Shown here: piece after piece, positions 6,084 to 12,663 of the stretch
Layout: every line of letters starts with the position of its first letter
Position numbering within the stretch: the stretch's first letter is position 1
DNA from: JBDKTK01 sp039680225
GTDB taxonomy: Bacteria; Desulfobacterota; Syntrophia; Syntrophales; UBA4778
Direction of reading: 5' to 3'
Length of the DNA stretch: 14,176 nucleotides
Assembly: GCA_039680225.1 (NCBI GenBank)
Contig: JBDKTK010000099.1
Coordinates: 1-14,176 of the forward strand
The notes under the pieces: generated by a model
Database searches by the model: none
Seen by the model: only the letters and a program-made list of their open reading frames with translations
What the model was told of the DNA's origin: nothing
Program-made: the position numbers and the translations under genes

Positions 6084-8939
6084 ATGGAATACATAAGAGT
6101 AAAAGGCGCGTCCCAGCACAACCTCAAGAATATCAATGTCGATATTCCCCGGGACAAGCTTGTCATAATCACGGGAGTAAGCGGCTCCGGAAAATCTTCG
6201 CTCGCCTTCGATACGATATTCGCCGAAGGGCAGAGGCGTTACATGGAGTCCCTCTCGACTTATGCGCGGCAGTTCATCGGCCAGATGGACAAGCCCGAGG
6301 TGGAGTCCATCGAGGGCCTCTCTCCCGCCATTGCCATCGAGCAGCGGGCGGCGACCCAGAACCCCCGCTCCACCGTAGGGACCGTTACGGAAATATACGA
6401 TTACCTGCGCCTGCTCTTTGCCCGCATCGGCCTCCCGCACTGTTACGAGTGCGGACGGGAAATAAAATCCCAGACGGTCGACGGCATGATCGACCAGGTC
6501 CTGGCGATGCCGGAAGGGACCCGCATCAACCTGCTTTCTCCGCTGGTCAGCGGCAAGCGCGGCGAGTTCCAGAAGGAGCTCAGGAAACTGCGCAAGGAAG
6601 GCTACGTCCGCGTGCGCGTCGACGGTGAGATGCGCGACCTGGGCGAAGAAATCACGTTGGACAAGAACAAGAGGCACAACATCGACGTGGTGGTCGACCG
6701 CCTGATCGTTAAAGAGGGCGTCCGCCAGAGGCTCCGGGATTCGCTGGAGATAGCGCTGCGGCTCTCGGACGGTCTCGTGAACGTGGAGCAGGCCGGTTCG
6801 GAGCAGAAAGGCGCTGAGGAATTTCTTTTCAGCGAACGATATGCCTGCAAGTTCTGCGGCATCGGGTTTGCCGACCTCGCGCCGCGTATTTTTTCCTTCA
6901 ACAGCCCTTACGGCGCCTGCCCGGACTGCTCGGGGCTCGGCACCAGGATGTACTTCGACGAAGACCTGGTCGTCCCGGACCCCAACCTGTCGATCAGGGA
7001 GGGCGCGATCGCGCCGTGGGAGAGGCGCAACTCGATCCACTTCTACCAGATGCTGGAATCGCTCTCCAGCCATTACGGCTTCGATATAAATGTGCCCTTC
7101 AACCAGATCCCGGAGGAGATCAAGCGGGTGCTGCTGTACGGGTCGGGAGAGGAAGAGATCAAGTTCTACTTCGACAAGGACGGGCGGCGCCATTTCTATT
7201 CGCGGCCCTTTGAGGGCGTAATAAAGAGTCTCGACAGGCGTTACAGGGAAACGGCCTCCAACGAGATCCGCTCCGAACTCGTCCGCTTCATGAACATCAG
7301 GGAATGCCCGACGTGCAAGGGGACGCGGCTCAAGCCGGAATCGCTGGCAGTGACCTTGAACGAAAAGAACATCGCCGAAGTATGCCGGCTCTCCATCCGG
7401 GATTCGATGGATTTCTTCGACTCGCTTCCCCTCTCCGGCACAGAGGAAGTCATCTCCCGGGACATATTGCGCGAGATCAGGGCGAGACTCAAATTTCTGC
7501 TCGACGTGGGGATGGACTATCTCAGCCTGGACCGCACATCCAGCACCCTTTCCGGGGGCGAGTGGCAGCGCATCAGGCTTGCGACCCAGATCGGCTCCGG
7601 CCTGGTCGGGGTGCTTTACGTCCTCGACGAACCCACGATCGGGCTGCACCCGCGCGACAGCGGGCGGCTCCTGAAAACTCTGCAGCGCTTGCGCGACATG
7701 GGCAATACCGTTCTTCTCGTAGAGCACGACCCCGAGATGATGCTCCGCTCCGATTATATAATCGACATGGGCCCGGGCGCGGGGATCAACGGAGGGAATA
7801 TTGTGTTCGAGGGGACTCCCCGCCAGATCTGCGAAAACGGCAATTCGGATACCGGCAAGTATTTATCCGGCCGGCTGAGCATACCCCTTCCGGAACAGAG
7901 GAGGCCCGCCCCCGACCGGTACATCACTATGCTGGGGGCCTGCGAGAACAATCTGAAAAACGTGGACATCAAAGTGCCGGTCGGCCTGTTTACATGCGTG
8001 ACGGGCGTCTCAGGCTCCGGCAAGAGCACGTTTGTGATCGAGACGCTTTACAAGGTCCTGGCGCGGCGGTTTTACCGCTACCGGGGAAAGGCCGGCAAGA
8101 TAAAGCAGATCAGGGACCTGGGCGGGATCGAACGCGTCATCGTCATGGACCAGCAGCCGATCGGCCGGACGCCGCGCTCCAACCCGGCGACGTACACCGG
8201 GGCTTACAACCACATCCGCGACCTTTTCGCGATGCTCCCCGAATCGCGGGCGCGCGGGTACAAGTCGGGCCGCTTCAGCTTCAACGTGAAGGGCGGCCGG
8301 TGCGAGGCCTGCAAGGGCGACGGCCTCATTCAGATCGAAATGCATTTTCTGCCGGACGTCTATATCACGTGCGATGTCTGCCACGGCAAGCGCTTCAACC
8401 GGGACACGCTGGATATCCTCTACAAGGGCAAGAGCATTGCGGACGTCCTTGATATGACGGTGAGCCAGGCGCTGCCCTTTTTTGAAGGCATTCCGCTGCT
8501 GAAATCCAAACTGCAGCTGCTCTATGAAACGGGCCTCGGCTATATCAAGCTCGGCCAGTCGGCGACTACCCTCTCCGGCGGCGAGGCGCAGAGGATAAAG
8601 CTCGCCCGCGAACTGGGCAAGAAGATGAAAGGCAACACCCTCTACATCCTTGACGAGCCCACGATCGGCCTGCACTTCTCCGATATCCGGAAACTTCTCG
8701 ACGTGCTCATGAGGCTTGTCGAGTTGGGGAACACGGTAGTTGTTATCGAGCACAACCTTGATCTTATTAAATGTGCCGACCATATCATCGACATGGGGCC
8801 GGAAGGCGGCTGGGGAGGGGGCAGGATAGTTGCCTCGGGCACCCCCGAGGAGGTTGCCCTTTCCGATCAGTCCCTCACCGGCAAGTGCCTCAGGGGCGTC
8901 CTGTTCGCGGACGATCAGGCCCAATCGAACAAGGCATAA
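6084..8939 (+). CDS. uvrA: Excinuclease ABC subunit A (UvrA)
   Basis: UvrA is the damage-sensing ATPase of nucleotide excision repair. It acts as a dimer on DNA, loads UvrB and is recruited by Mfd. At 951 residues it is full length. First ATPase half: Walker A GVSGSGKSS (31-39), an accessory C120-x2-C123 pair, zinc finger C255-x2-C258-x20-C279-x2-C282, signature LSGGEWQR (489-496) and Walker B LDEP around D515. Second half: Walker A GVSGSGKST (641-649), zinc finger C740-x2-C743-x19-C763-x2-C766, signature LSGGEAQR (830-837) and Walker B around D857. Everything needed looks intact. The only oddity is Trp rather than the usual Ala in the first signature. The ATG at 6084 fits the family N-terminus but has no clear Shine-Dalgarno. 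The 76-base gap after surA holds a REP-like palindrome, so uvrA may be transcribed with mfd or separately. I see no LexA-type operator. Confidence 0.98.
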   Translation: MEYIRVKGASQHNLKNINVDIPRDKLVIITGVSGSGKSSLAFDTIFAEGQRRYMESLSTYARQFIGQMDKPEVESIEGLSPAIAIEQRAATQNPRSTVGTVTEIYDYLRLLFARIGLPHCYECGREIKSQTVDGMIDQVLAMPEGTRINLLSPLVSGKRGEFQKELRKLRKEGYVRVRVDGEMRDLGEEITLDKNKRHNIDVVVDRLIVKEGVRQRLRDSLEIALRLSDGLVNVEQAGSEQKGAEEFLFSERYACKFCGIGFADLAPRIFSFNSPYGACPDCSGLGTRMYFDEDLVVPDPNLSIREGAIAPWERRNSIHFYQMLESLSSHYGFDINVPFNQIPEEIKRVLLYGSGEEEIKFYFDKDGRRHFYSRPFEGVIKSLDRRYRETASNEIRSELVRFMNIRECPTCKGTRLKPESLAVTLNEKNIAEVCRLSIRDSMDFFDSLPLSGTEEVISRDILREIRARLKFLLDVGMDYLSLDRTSSTLSGGEWQRIRLATQIGSGLVGVLYVLDEPTIGLHPRDSGRLLKTLQRLRDMGNTVLLVEHDPEMMLRSDYIIDMGPGAGINGGNIVFEGTPRQICENGNSDTGKYLSGRLSIPLPEQRRPAPDRYITMLGACENNLKNVDIKVPVGLFTCVTGVSGSGKSTFVIETLYKVLARRFYRYRGKAGKIKQIRDLGGIERVIVMDQQPIGRTPRSNPATYTGAYNHIRDLFAMLPESRARGYKSGRFSFNVKGGRCEACKGDGLIQIEMHFLPDVYITCDVCHGKRFNRDTLDILYKGKSIADVLDMTVSQALPFFEGIPLLKSKLQLLYETGLGYIKLGQSATTLSGGEAQRIKLARELGKKMKGNTLYILDEPTIGLHFSDIRKLLDVLMRLVELGNTVVVIEHNLDLIKCADHIIDMGPEGGWGGGRIVASGTPEEVALSDQSLTGKCLRGVLFADDQAQSNKA

Positions 8940-8950
8940 TCGAACCTGGA

Positions 8951-9021
8951 TTGTCCCCCGCTGGCGGGGGTGCAGGGGTGGTCATTTTTACCTCCCCCCG
9001 GCCCCCTCCAGAGGGGGACAA
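8951..9021. repeat. C/G-rich nested inverted repeat between convergent uvrA and archaemetzincin genes
   Basis: The outer arms TTGTCCCCCGCTGG (8951-8964) and CCAGAGGGGGACAA (9008-9021) match at 13 of 14 positions as an inverted repeat. Each end can also fold alone: CCCCCGC-TG-GCGGGGG at 8954-8969 and CCCCCTC-CA-GAGGGGG at 9002-9017. This looks like a dispersed intergenic palindrome. It may also separate the two converging transcripts, but no T-run directly follows either hairpin. Confidence 0.75.
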
Positions 9022-9025
9022 AATA

Positions 9026-9043
9026 GAAAGACTCTTTCTTTTT
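9026..9043 (+). terminator. Weak hairpin plus T-run downstream of uvrA
   Basis: GAAAG (9026-9030) pairs with CTTTC (9034-9038) over a 3-nt loop and is followed by five T residues. The stem is short and A/T-rich, so on its own it would be a poor terminator. The stable G/C hairpin at 9002-9017 just upstream may help. It is the only hairpin/T-run arrangement seen after uvrA. Confidence 0.3.
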
Positions 9044-9053
9044 CCCGCGCAGT

Positions 9054-9929
9054 TTAATCACTATTTCCCAGCCTCGTCCTCATCCACTGCGCTTCCGTCT
9101 CAAATTCCTCGTCCTCGAAAAAGTCGGCGAGGGCCCGGTAGCGTTCCCTGATTTCAAAACCGATGCTGTGGTGAAGCTTGCGCAGGCAGATCGGACATAG
9201 ATTGAAAGGCCTTCTGTCGCTTTCGCTCAGGCTGTTGGACCCGTTCATGACGCAGCGGAAATAAATGCAGTGCTTTATCCCGAACATGTGGCCCGTCTCA
9301 TGGGCGAGGACCTTGCAGCACCGCTTCAGGAGCAGCTTCGGCATGTCCCGCGATATGCCCTCTCCGTAGAAAGCCGGATCATAACGGGCAAAGCTGTATA
9401 CTCCTATCCGCCCCTTGAGGGATGCCTCGCCGAAGACGAAGTTCCAGAAGGGGTCCGGGTAGAGGTCGTCCATGCTGATGCCGAGCAGGCAGAAGGCGTC
9501 CGGCGGCAGCCTCCTGGCGAGCATTTCCAGAAGGTCCCCGGTAAGGAGCTGGATCCTGCCTGATTGCCTGTTTATCCTGCTTGTCACCGGTATCCCCTGT
9601 AATGACAAGGTGGGCAGGACTTCTGTTTCCATCGAAAAGTATGTGCGGGTAAATGCCTTCAGGGAATTAAGGGAAGGCCATACCTCCCACCCCGGGACGG
9701 ATTCAATGGGAAGCAGGGAAATTTTGCGCCGGACAGGGTCGGGCCTGTTCCATTTCTCGTTTTTGAAGTCCCTGAACGTCTGGCCGGGTTCGAAATGTTC
9801 TGCCAGCCAGTCGCCCGGCTTCGGACTTTTCATGATTTCAAAATCCTGTCCCGGCAGGAATGCGGCCCGCAGTTTCGGGTCCAGGCCGTCGAGGGTCCCG
9901 AGCGCCTGCAGGGCTGTTTCGATGTCCAT
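9054..9929 (-). CDS. amzA: Archaemetzincin-family zinc metalloprotease (AMZ2-like)
   Basis: This is a predicted zinc-dependent aminopeptidase/protease of the archaemetzincin (M54) family; the natural substrate is unknown to me. The signature is complete: HETGHMFGIKHC gives zinc ligands H210, H214 and H220 with catalytic E211. C221-x4-C226, M228 (Met-turn) and C245-x2-C248 follow, the extra Cys set that marks this family. There is no signal peptide or membrane segment, so it should be cytoplasmic. At 291 residues it is longer than the ~180-200 residue archaeal forms. Its extra N-terminal region (GDWLAEH, FEPGQTFRDF), DAFCLLGISMDDLYP, FWNFVFGEASL and SDRRPFNLCPICLRKL closely recall vertebrate AMZ2. 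The ATG at 9927-9929 has no Shine-Dalgarno sequence. It is convergent with uvrA and lies downstream of nadD across a repeat-filled gap of 106 bases, so it is probably an independent unit. Confidence 0.92.
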   Translation of the reverse strand: MDIETALQALGTLDGLDPKLRAAFLPGQDFEIMKSPKPGDWLAEHFEPGQTFRDFKNEKWNRPDPVRRKISLLPIESVPGWEVWPSLNSLKAFTRTYFSMETEVLPTLSLQGIPVTSRINRQSGRIQLLTGDLLEMLARRLPPDAFCLLGISMDDLYPDPFWNFVFGEASLKGRIGVYSFARYDPAFYGEGISRDMPKLLLKRCCKVLAHETGHMFGIKHCIYFRCVMNGSNSLSESDRRPFNLCPICLRKLHHSIGFEIRERYRALADFFEDEEFETEAQWMRTRLGNSD

Positions 9930-9934
9930 GGATT

Positions 9935-9963
9935 ATTTTTGAGAATTATCGCGGGCAGGTCAA
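9935..9963 (-). promoter_or_regulatory. Possible promoter giving a near-leaderless archaemetzincin mRNA
   Basis: On the minus strand TTGACC (9958-9963) is followed after 17 bases by AAAAAT (9935-9940). The -35 matches five of six consensus bases, the -10 only four. If used, transcription would begin at or within a few bases of the ATG at 9929, which would fit the absence of a ribosome binding site. The -10 is weak, so this is tentative. Confidence 0.25.
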
Positions 9964-9970
9964 CTGAAAA

Positions 9971-10034
9971 AGATTTCAGATTTCAAATTTGAAATCTCAG
10001 ATCAAAACAATTTTGAAATCTGAAATTTGAAATC
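9971..10034. repeat. A/T-rich palindromic repeat, copy 1 (3' of nadD)
   Basis: The stretch is built from GAAATC/GATTTC units. It contains a perfect 20-bp palindrome at 9978-9997 (AGATTTCAAA followed by its complement). It also has AATTTGAAATCTCA at 9986-9999 and TGAAATCTGAAATTT at 10014-10028, both found again in the same order and orientation at 11945-11977 on the other side of proA-nadD. It runs to within two bases of the nadD stop codon. Confidence 0.8.
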
Positions 10035-10035
10035 T

Positions 10036-10677
10036 TCAGGAGTACAACCCATTCTCCTCGATGTACCTGATCACCCTGTCAGGCAGGAGGTACCTTATGG
10101 AGAGGCCGCGGCCGCGGCGTTCGCGGATATCCGTGGAGGAAATATCGAGAAAGCTGATCTTCCGGAAATAAAGAGAATAACCGGAAGGGCCTTTGAACCC
10201 ATCAGCGCTCTCGTCATAGACGAAATTTGCGGCAAACCCGGGCGGGAGCGCCGTTTCCGGGCACCCGCACTCGCAGCCCGGCCGCGTGGTTATTACGAAA
10301 TTGCAGGACCCGAGCAGGTCCTCCCAGTCCTTCCATCCTGTTATGTCGCGAAACGCGTCCTGTCCCATGATGAAATAGGGTTCGAGGACTTTCCCGTGCA
10401 TTTCCTTCAACCTGCGGACAGTGTCGACCGAGTAGGAGATCCCTTCGCGCGACTCGATATCGGAAACCGTGAAGCGGGGATTGGGGCCGGCGGCAATCCG
10501 CGCCATGTTCAGGCGGTGCTCGAACGGCGTCAGCTTGAGGTGGCTTTTGAAAGGCGGGATATACGAAGGTATGACCATGATCCTGTCAAGGCCGAGCATT
10601 TCCAGGACTTCCTGGCCGGAGCGCAGGTGCCCGAAATGGATGGGATCGAATGTGCCGCCCAGCAGCCCCCATTTCAT
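10036..10677 (-). CDS. nadD: Nicotinate-nucleotide adenylyltransferase NadD
   Basis: NadD is a cytoplasmic enzyme that transfers AMP from ATP to nicotinate mononucleotide, giving deamido-NAD, the step after quinolinate is converted to NaMN. The 213 residues are of normal length. The nucleotidyltransferase signatures are present: GGTFDPIHFGH (7-17, with the two His of the (H/T)xGH-type site), YFIMGQD (101-107) and ISSTDIR (179-185). A Cys-rich patch (C-x-C-x-C, residues 135-139) sits in the variable region, of unknown meaning. The ATG overlaps the proA stop as ATGA, and the upstream bases offer only a poor Shine-Dalgarno, so translation is probably coupled to proA. In many bacteria nadD follows proB-proA and precedes rsfS; rsfS is absent here and an A/T-rich repeat follows instead. 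Confidence 0.96.
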   Translation of the reverse strand: MKWGLLGGTFDPIHFGHLRSGQEVLEMLGLDRIMVIPSYIPPFKSHLKLTPFEHRLNMARIAAGPNPRFTVSDIESREGISYSVDTVRRLKEMHGKVLEPYFIMGQDAFRDITGWKDWEDLLGSCNFVITTRPGCECGCPETALPPGFAANFVYDESADGFKGPSGYSLYFRKISFLDISSTDIRERRGRGLSIRYLLPDRVIRYIEENGLYS

Positions 10678-11927
10678 GTGCGGATCTGCCCGTTGCCGTA
10701 AACGATGAATTTCGTGGTGGTAAGCTCCTCGACCCCCATCGGGCCGTAGGCATGCAGCTTCGTGGTGCTGATGCCGATCTCCGCCCCCAGCCCCAGTTCA
10801 AAGCCGTCGCTGAACCGGGTGGAAGCGTTCACGAGGACGGTGGATGAGTTCACTTCATTGAGGAACCGCTGCGCGTTCTGGTAATCCCGGGTGATTATTG
10901 ATTCCGTGTGCAGGGACCCGTACTTCTCTATGTGCTCAATCGCCTCGTCTATCCCGTCCACGATTTTGACCGAGAGGACCAGGTCGAGGTACTCCTCGAA
11001 CCAGTCCGCCTCGCAGGCTTCCTTCATGTCGGGGACGATCCGGCGCGAGTTCTCGCAGCCTTTGAGCGTGACCCCGGCAGTCCGGTATTTCTCAGCGAGA
11101 CCGGGCAGAAATTTATCGGCAATATCCTTATGGATCAGCAGCGACTCCATGGCGTTGCAGACCCCGGGCCGCTGGACCTTGGCGTTGATGCAGATGGTTT
11201 CCGCCTTGTCGAGGTCGGCGTCGGCATCGACAAAGATATGGCAGACGCCCTTGTAATGCTTGATGACGGGGATCTTCGACTGGGCCACGACAGCCCTGAT
11301 CAGGTCCTCGCCGCCGCGCGGGATGATGAGGTCGATGTGCTCGTCAAGCTGGAGCATCGCATAGACCGCCTCCCTGTCCGTCATCGGGACGACCTGGACC
11401 GCGGTTTCGGGTATGCCGTTCTTCCGGAGGGCCTCCTGGAGGACCGAGCCTATCGCGAGATTGGAATTGATGGCCTCCGAGCCGCCCCTCAGTATTACCG
11501 CGTTTCCCGATTTGAGGCACAGGGCGGCCGCATCCGCGGTCACGTTGGGGCGCGCCTCGTAGATGATGCCGATCACCCCGAGCGGTATCCTCATCCGGCC
11601 GACCAGCAGGCCGTTGGGCCGGCGCCACATTGAGGTGACCCTGCCTACCGGGTCGGGAAGAGAGGCGACCTCTTTTATGCCTTTTGCCATGCCCTCGATC
11701 GTGGCTTCTTTAAGGGTCAGCCGGTCCATCATTGCCGGTGAGATGCTGCCTTTCGCGCATTCCAGGTCTTTTTTGTTTTCGCTGATCAGGAATCCCGAAT
11801 TTTTGATCAGTCCTTCGGACATGTCCAGGAGGGCGGCGTCTTTTACCCTGGATGGAATGCCCGCCAGCCGCCGCGAGGCGGTCCGGGCATCTTCGGCTAT
11901 TTTCAGGATGCGGCTCTGTATTGTCAT
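10674..11927 (-). CDS. proA: Glutamate-5-semialdehyde dehydrogenase (gamma-glutamyl phosphate reductase) ProA
   Basis: ProA reduces gamma-glutamyl phosphate to glutamate-5-semialdehyde with NADPH, the second step of proline synthesis from glutamate, in the cytoplasm. The 417 residues match the family. Recognisable parts: PLGVIGIIYEARPNVTADA (115-133), the cofactor-side GNAVILRGGSEAINSN (141-156), the catalytic-Cys motif QRPGVCNAMESLL (Cys257), and the C-terminal VNASTRFSDGFELGLGAEIGIST segment. The start at 11927 is supported by an AAAGGA ribosome binding site (11936-11941) 8 bases upstream. It overlaps nadD by four bases. proB, the partner kinase gene usually next to proA, is not in the window; the upstream neighbour is a divergent Yip1-like gene. 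Confidence 0.97.
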   Translation of the reverse strand: MTIQSRILKIAEDARTASRRLAGIPSRVKDAALLDMSEGLIKNSGFLISENKKDLECAKGSISPAMMDRLTLKEATIEGMAKGIKEVASLPDPVGRVTSMWRRPNGLLVGRMRIPLGVIGIIYEARPNVTADAAALCLKSGNAVILRGGSEAINSNLAIGSVLQEALRKNGIPETAVQVVPMTDREAVYAMLQLDEHIDLIIPRGGEDLIRAVVAQSKIPVIKHYKGVCHIFVDADADLDKAETICINAKVQRPGVCNAMESLLIHKDIADKFLPGLAEKYRTAGVTLKGCENSRRIVPDMKEACEADWFEEYLDLVLSVKIVDGIDEAIEHIEKYGSLHTESIITRDYQNAQRFLNEVNSSTVLVNASTRFSDGFELGLGAEIGISTTKLHAYGPMGVEELTTTKFIVYGNGQIRT

Positions 11928-11944
11928 TTAAAAAATCCTTTTTT

Positions 11945-11977
11945 AATTTGAAATCTCACATCTGAAATCTGAAATTT
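11945..11977. repeat. A/T-rich repeat, copy 2 (5' leader of proA)
   Basis: It contains AATTTGAAATCTCA (11945-11958) and TGAAATCTGAAATTT (11963-11977), each identical to a segment of the copy downstream of nadD and in the same order. About ten bases fewer separate the two blocks here. It lies between the predicted proA promoter and the proA ribosome binding site, so it would be transcribed as the leader. Confidence 0.75.
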
Positions 11978-11996
11978 TCCTGATGGTTTACAGGTC

Positions 11997-12024
11997 AATA
12001 TAGAAAAAAGACAACCGGTGTCAA
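11997..12024 (-). promoter_or_regulatory. Sigma-70-like promoter for proA-nadD
   Basis: On the minus strand a perfect -35 TTGACA (12019-12024) is followed after a 16-base spacer by TATATT (11997-12002), five of six matches to the -10 consensus. The predicted transcript would start near 11990 and have a leader of about 60 bases before the proA ATG. This is the best promoter candidate in the window. Confidence 0.6.
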
Positions 12025-12084
12025 GCCCTATTCTTAAAAAAGATAAGGGATCAGGCCGCGAGAATTACTGAAAAAAGCAGGTGA

Positions 12085-12114
12085 TTCATATCCCGGTTTT
12101 CACTACCATATAAA
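12085..12114 (+). promoter_or_regulatory. Possible promoter for the Yip1-family gene
   Basis: TATAAA (12109-12114) is preceded by TTCATA (12085-12090, four of six -35 matches) with an 18-base spacer. Transcription would begin near 12121, leaving a short leader that contains the AGGAGG ribosome binding site. It is divergent from the proA promoter in the same intergenic region. Confidence 0.35.
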
Positions 12115-12128
12115 CAAAGAACTGTGAC

Positions 12129-12134
12129 AGGAGG
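12129..12134 (+). promoter_or_regulatory. Ribosome binding site AGGAGG that decides the Yip1-family start
   Basis: A perfect AGGAGG ends four bases before the ATG at 12139. An in-frame GTG at 12124 lies upstream of this site and would leave it inside the gene, so the ATG is the better start. Confidence 0.7.
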
Positions 12135-12138
12135 CTTT

Positions 12139-12663
12139 ATGGCTGCATTTTCCGCGCGCGTTTATAACGCGGCCAAACTCAATGCAAACACTTACGAGGA
12201 AGTGGAACATGACACCGCCGCGCTCGGCCAGTCTTTCTGGGTGGTGGTCCTCTCCAGTGTTGCCGCGGGTGTAGGGTCTCTGAGCGAAGTCGGCCTGGGG
12301 GGGATTTTTGTGGGGACCGCCGCCGCCCTTGTGGGGTGGGTCATCTGGGCCTACCTGACATATTACATCGGCGCAAAAATGTTTCCGCAGCCCTCCACGC
12401 AAACGGACTTCCGGGAGATGCTCAGGACAATAGGATTTGCCAGCGCCCCCGGTATCGTGCGCATCATAGGGGTGATCCCCGGCCTGGCCCCGCTCGTATT
12501 TTTCATAGCTTCCGTCTGGATGCTCGCGGCGATGGTCGTTGCCGTCCGGCAGGCGCTGGATTACACTAGCACGCTGCGGGCGCTCGGCGTCTGCATTGTC
12601 GGCTGGATAATCCAGGTGATCGTGGTCGCCCTGTTCCTGTCGGCAACGGCGGGTATCCTTTGA
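12139..12663 (+). CDS. Yip1-family integral membrane protein
   Basis: This is a 174-residue, strongly hydrophobic protein that fits the Yip1 domain family, whose bacterial members are small multi-span inner-membrane proteins of unknown role. After a ~30-residue polar N-terminus (ARVYNAAKLNANTYEEVEHD, typical of the family) come probable membrane segments at about 33-49, 53-78, 116-136 and 148-170, with a shorter Gly/Pro-bearing hydrophobic stretch at 103-114 (ASAPGIVRIIGVIPG). That central A-P-G...G-x-I-P-G pattern recurs in bacterial Yip1 proteins. The ATG at 12139 is chosen for its ribosome binding site. It is divergent from proA and convergent with the DUF2784-like gene, its stop directly touching the other stop. 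Family assignment is from pattern recall; no function should be inferred. Confidence 0.8.
   Translation: MAAFSARVYNAAKLNANTYEEVEHDTAALGQSFWVVVLSSVAAGVGSLSEVGLGGIFVGTAAALVGWVIWAYLTYYIGAKMFPQPSTQTDFREMLRTIGFASAPGIVRIIGVIPGLAPLVFFIASVWMLAAMVVAVRQALDYTSTLRALGVCIVGWIIQVIVVALFLSATAGIL

Noticed and set aside
6024..7727. A long open frame (567 codons) on the minus strand across uvrA
   Set aside because: It lies antisense to an unmistakable UvrA, has no recognisable motif, and is explained by GC-rich codon usage keeping the opposite strand open.
8951..9021. Classical rho-independent terminator after uvrA or amzA
   Set aside because: The hairpins are stable, but neither strand shows a T-run directly after them; a repeat element is the better description, with the weak hairpin at 9026-9043 listed separately.
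9270..9942. Plus-strand open frames opposite the archaemetzincin
   Set aside because: They are antisense to a gene with a complete zinc-protease signature and show no motif of their own.
10908..11633. Plus-strand open frame of 241 codons opposite proA
   Set aside because: It is antisense to a complete, motif-bearing ProA, has no ribosome binding site and no recognisable domain.
9971..11977. proA-nadD as a mobile cassette bounded by terminal repeats
   Set aside because: There is no transposase or integrase, and the repeats are short A/T-rich dispersed sequences rather than matched terminal inverted ends; kept only as a flanking-repeat observation.
12124..12138. GTG at 12124 as the Yip1-family start
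   Set aside because: It would place the perfect AGGAGG ribosome binding site inside the gene; the ATG at 12139 is better positioned.
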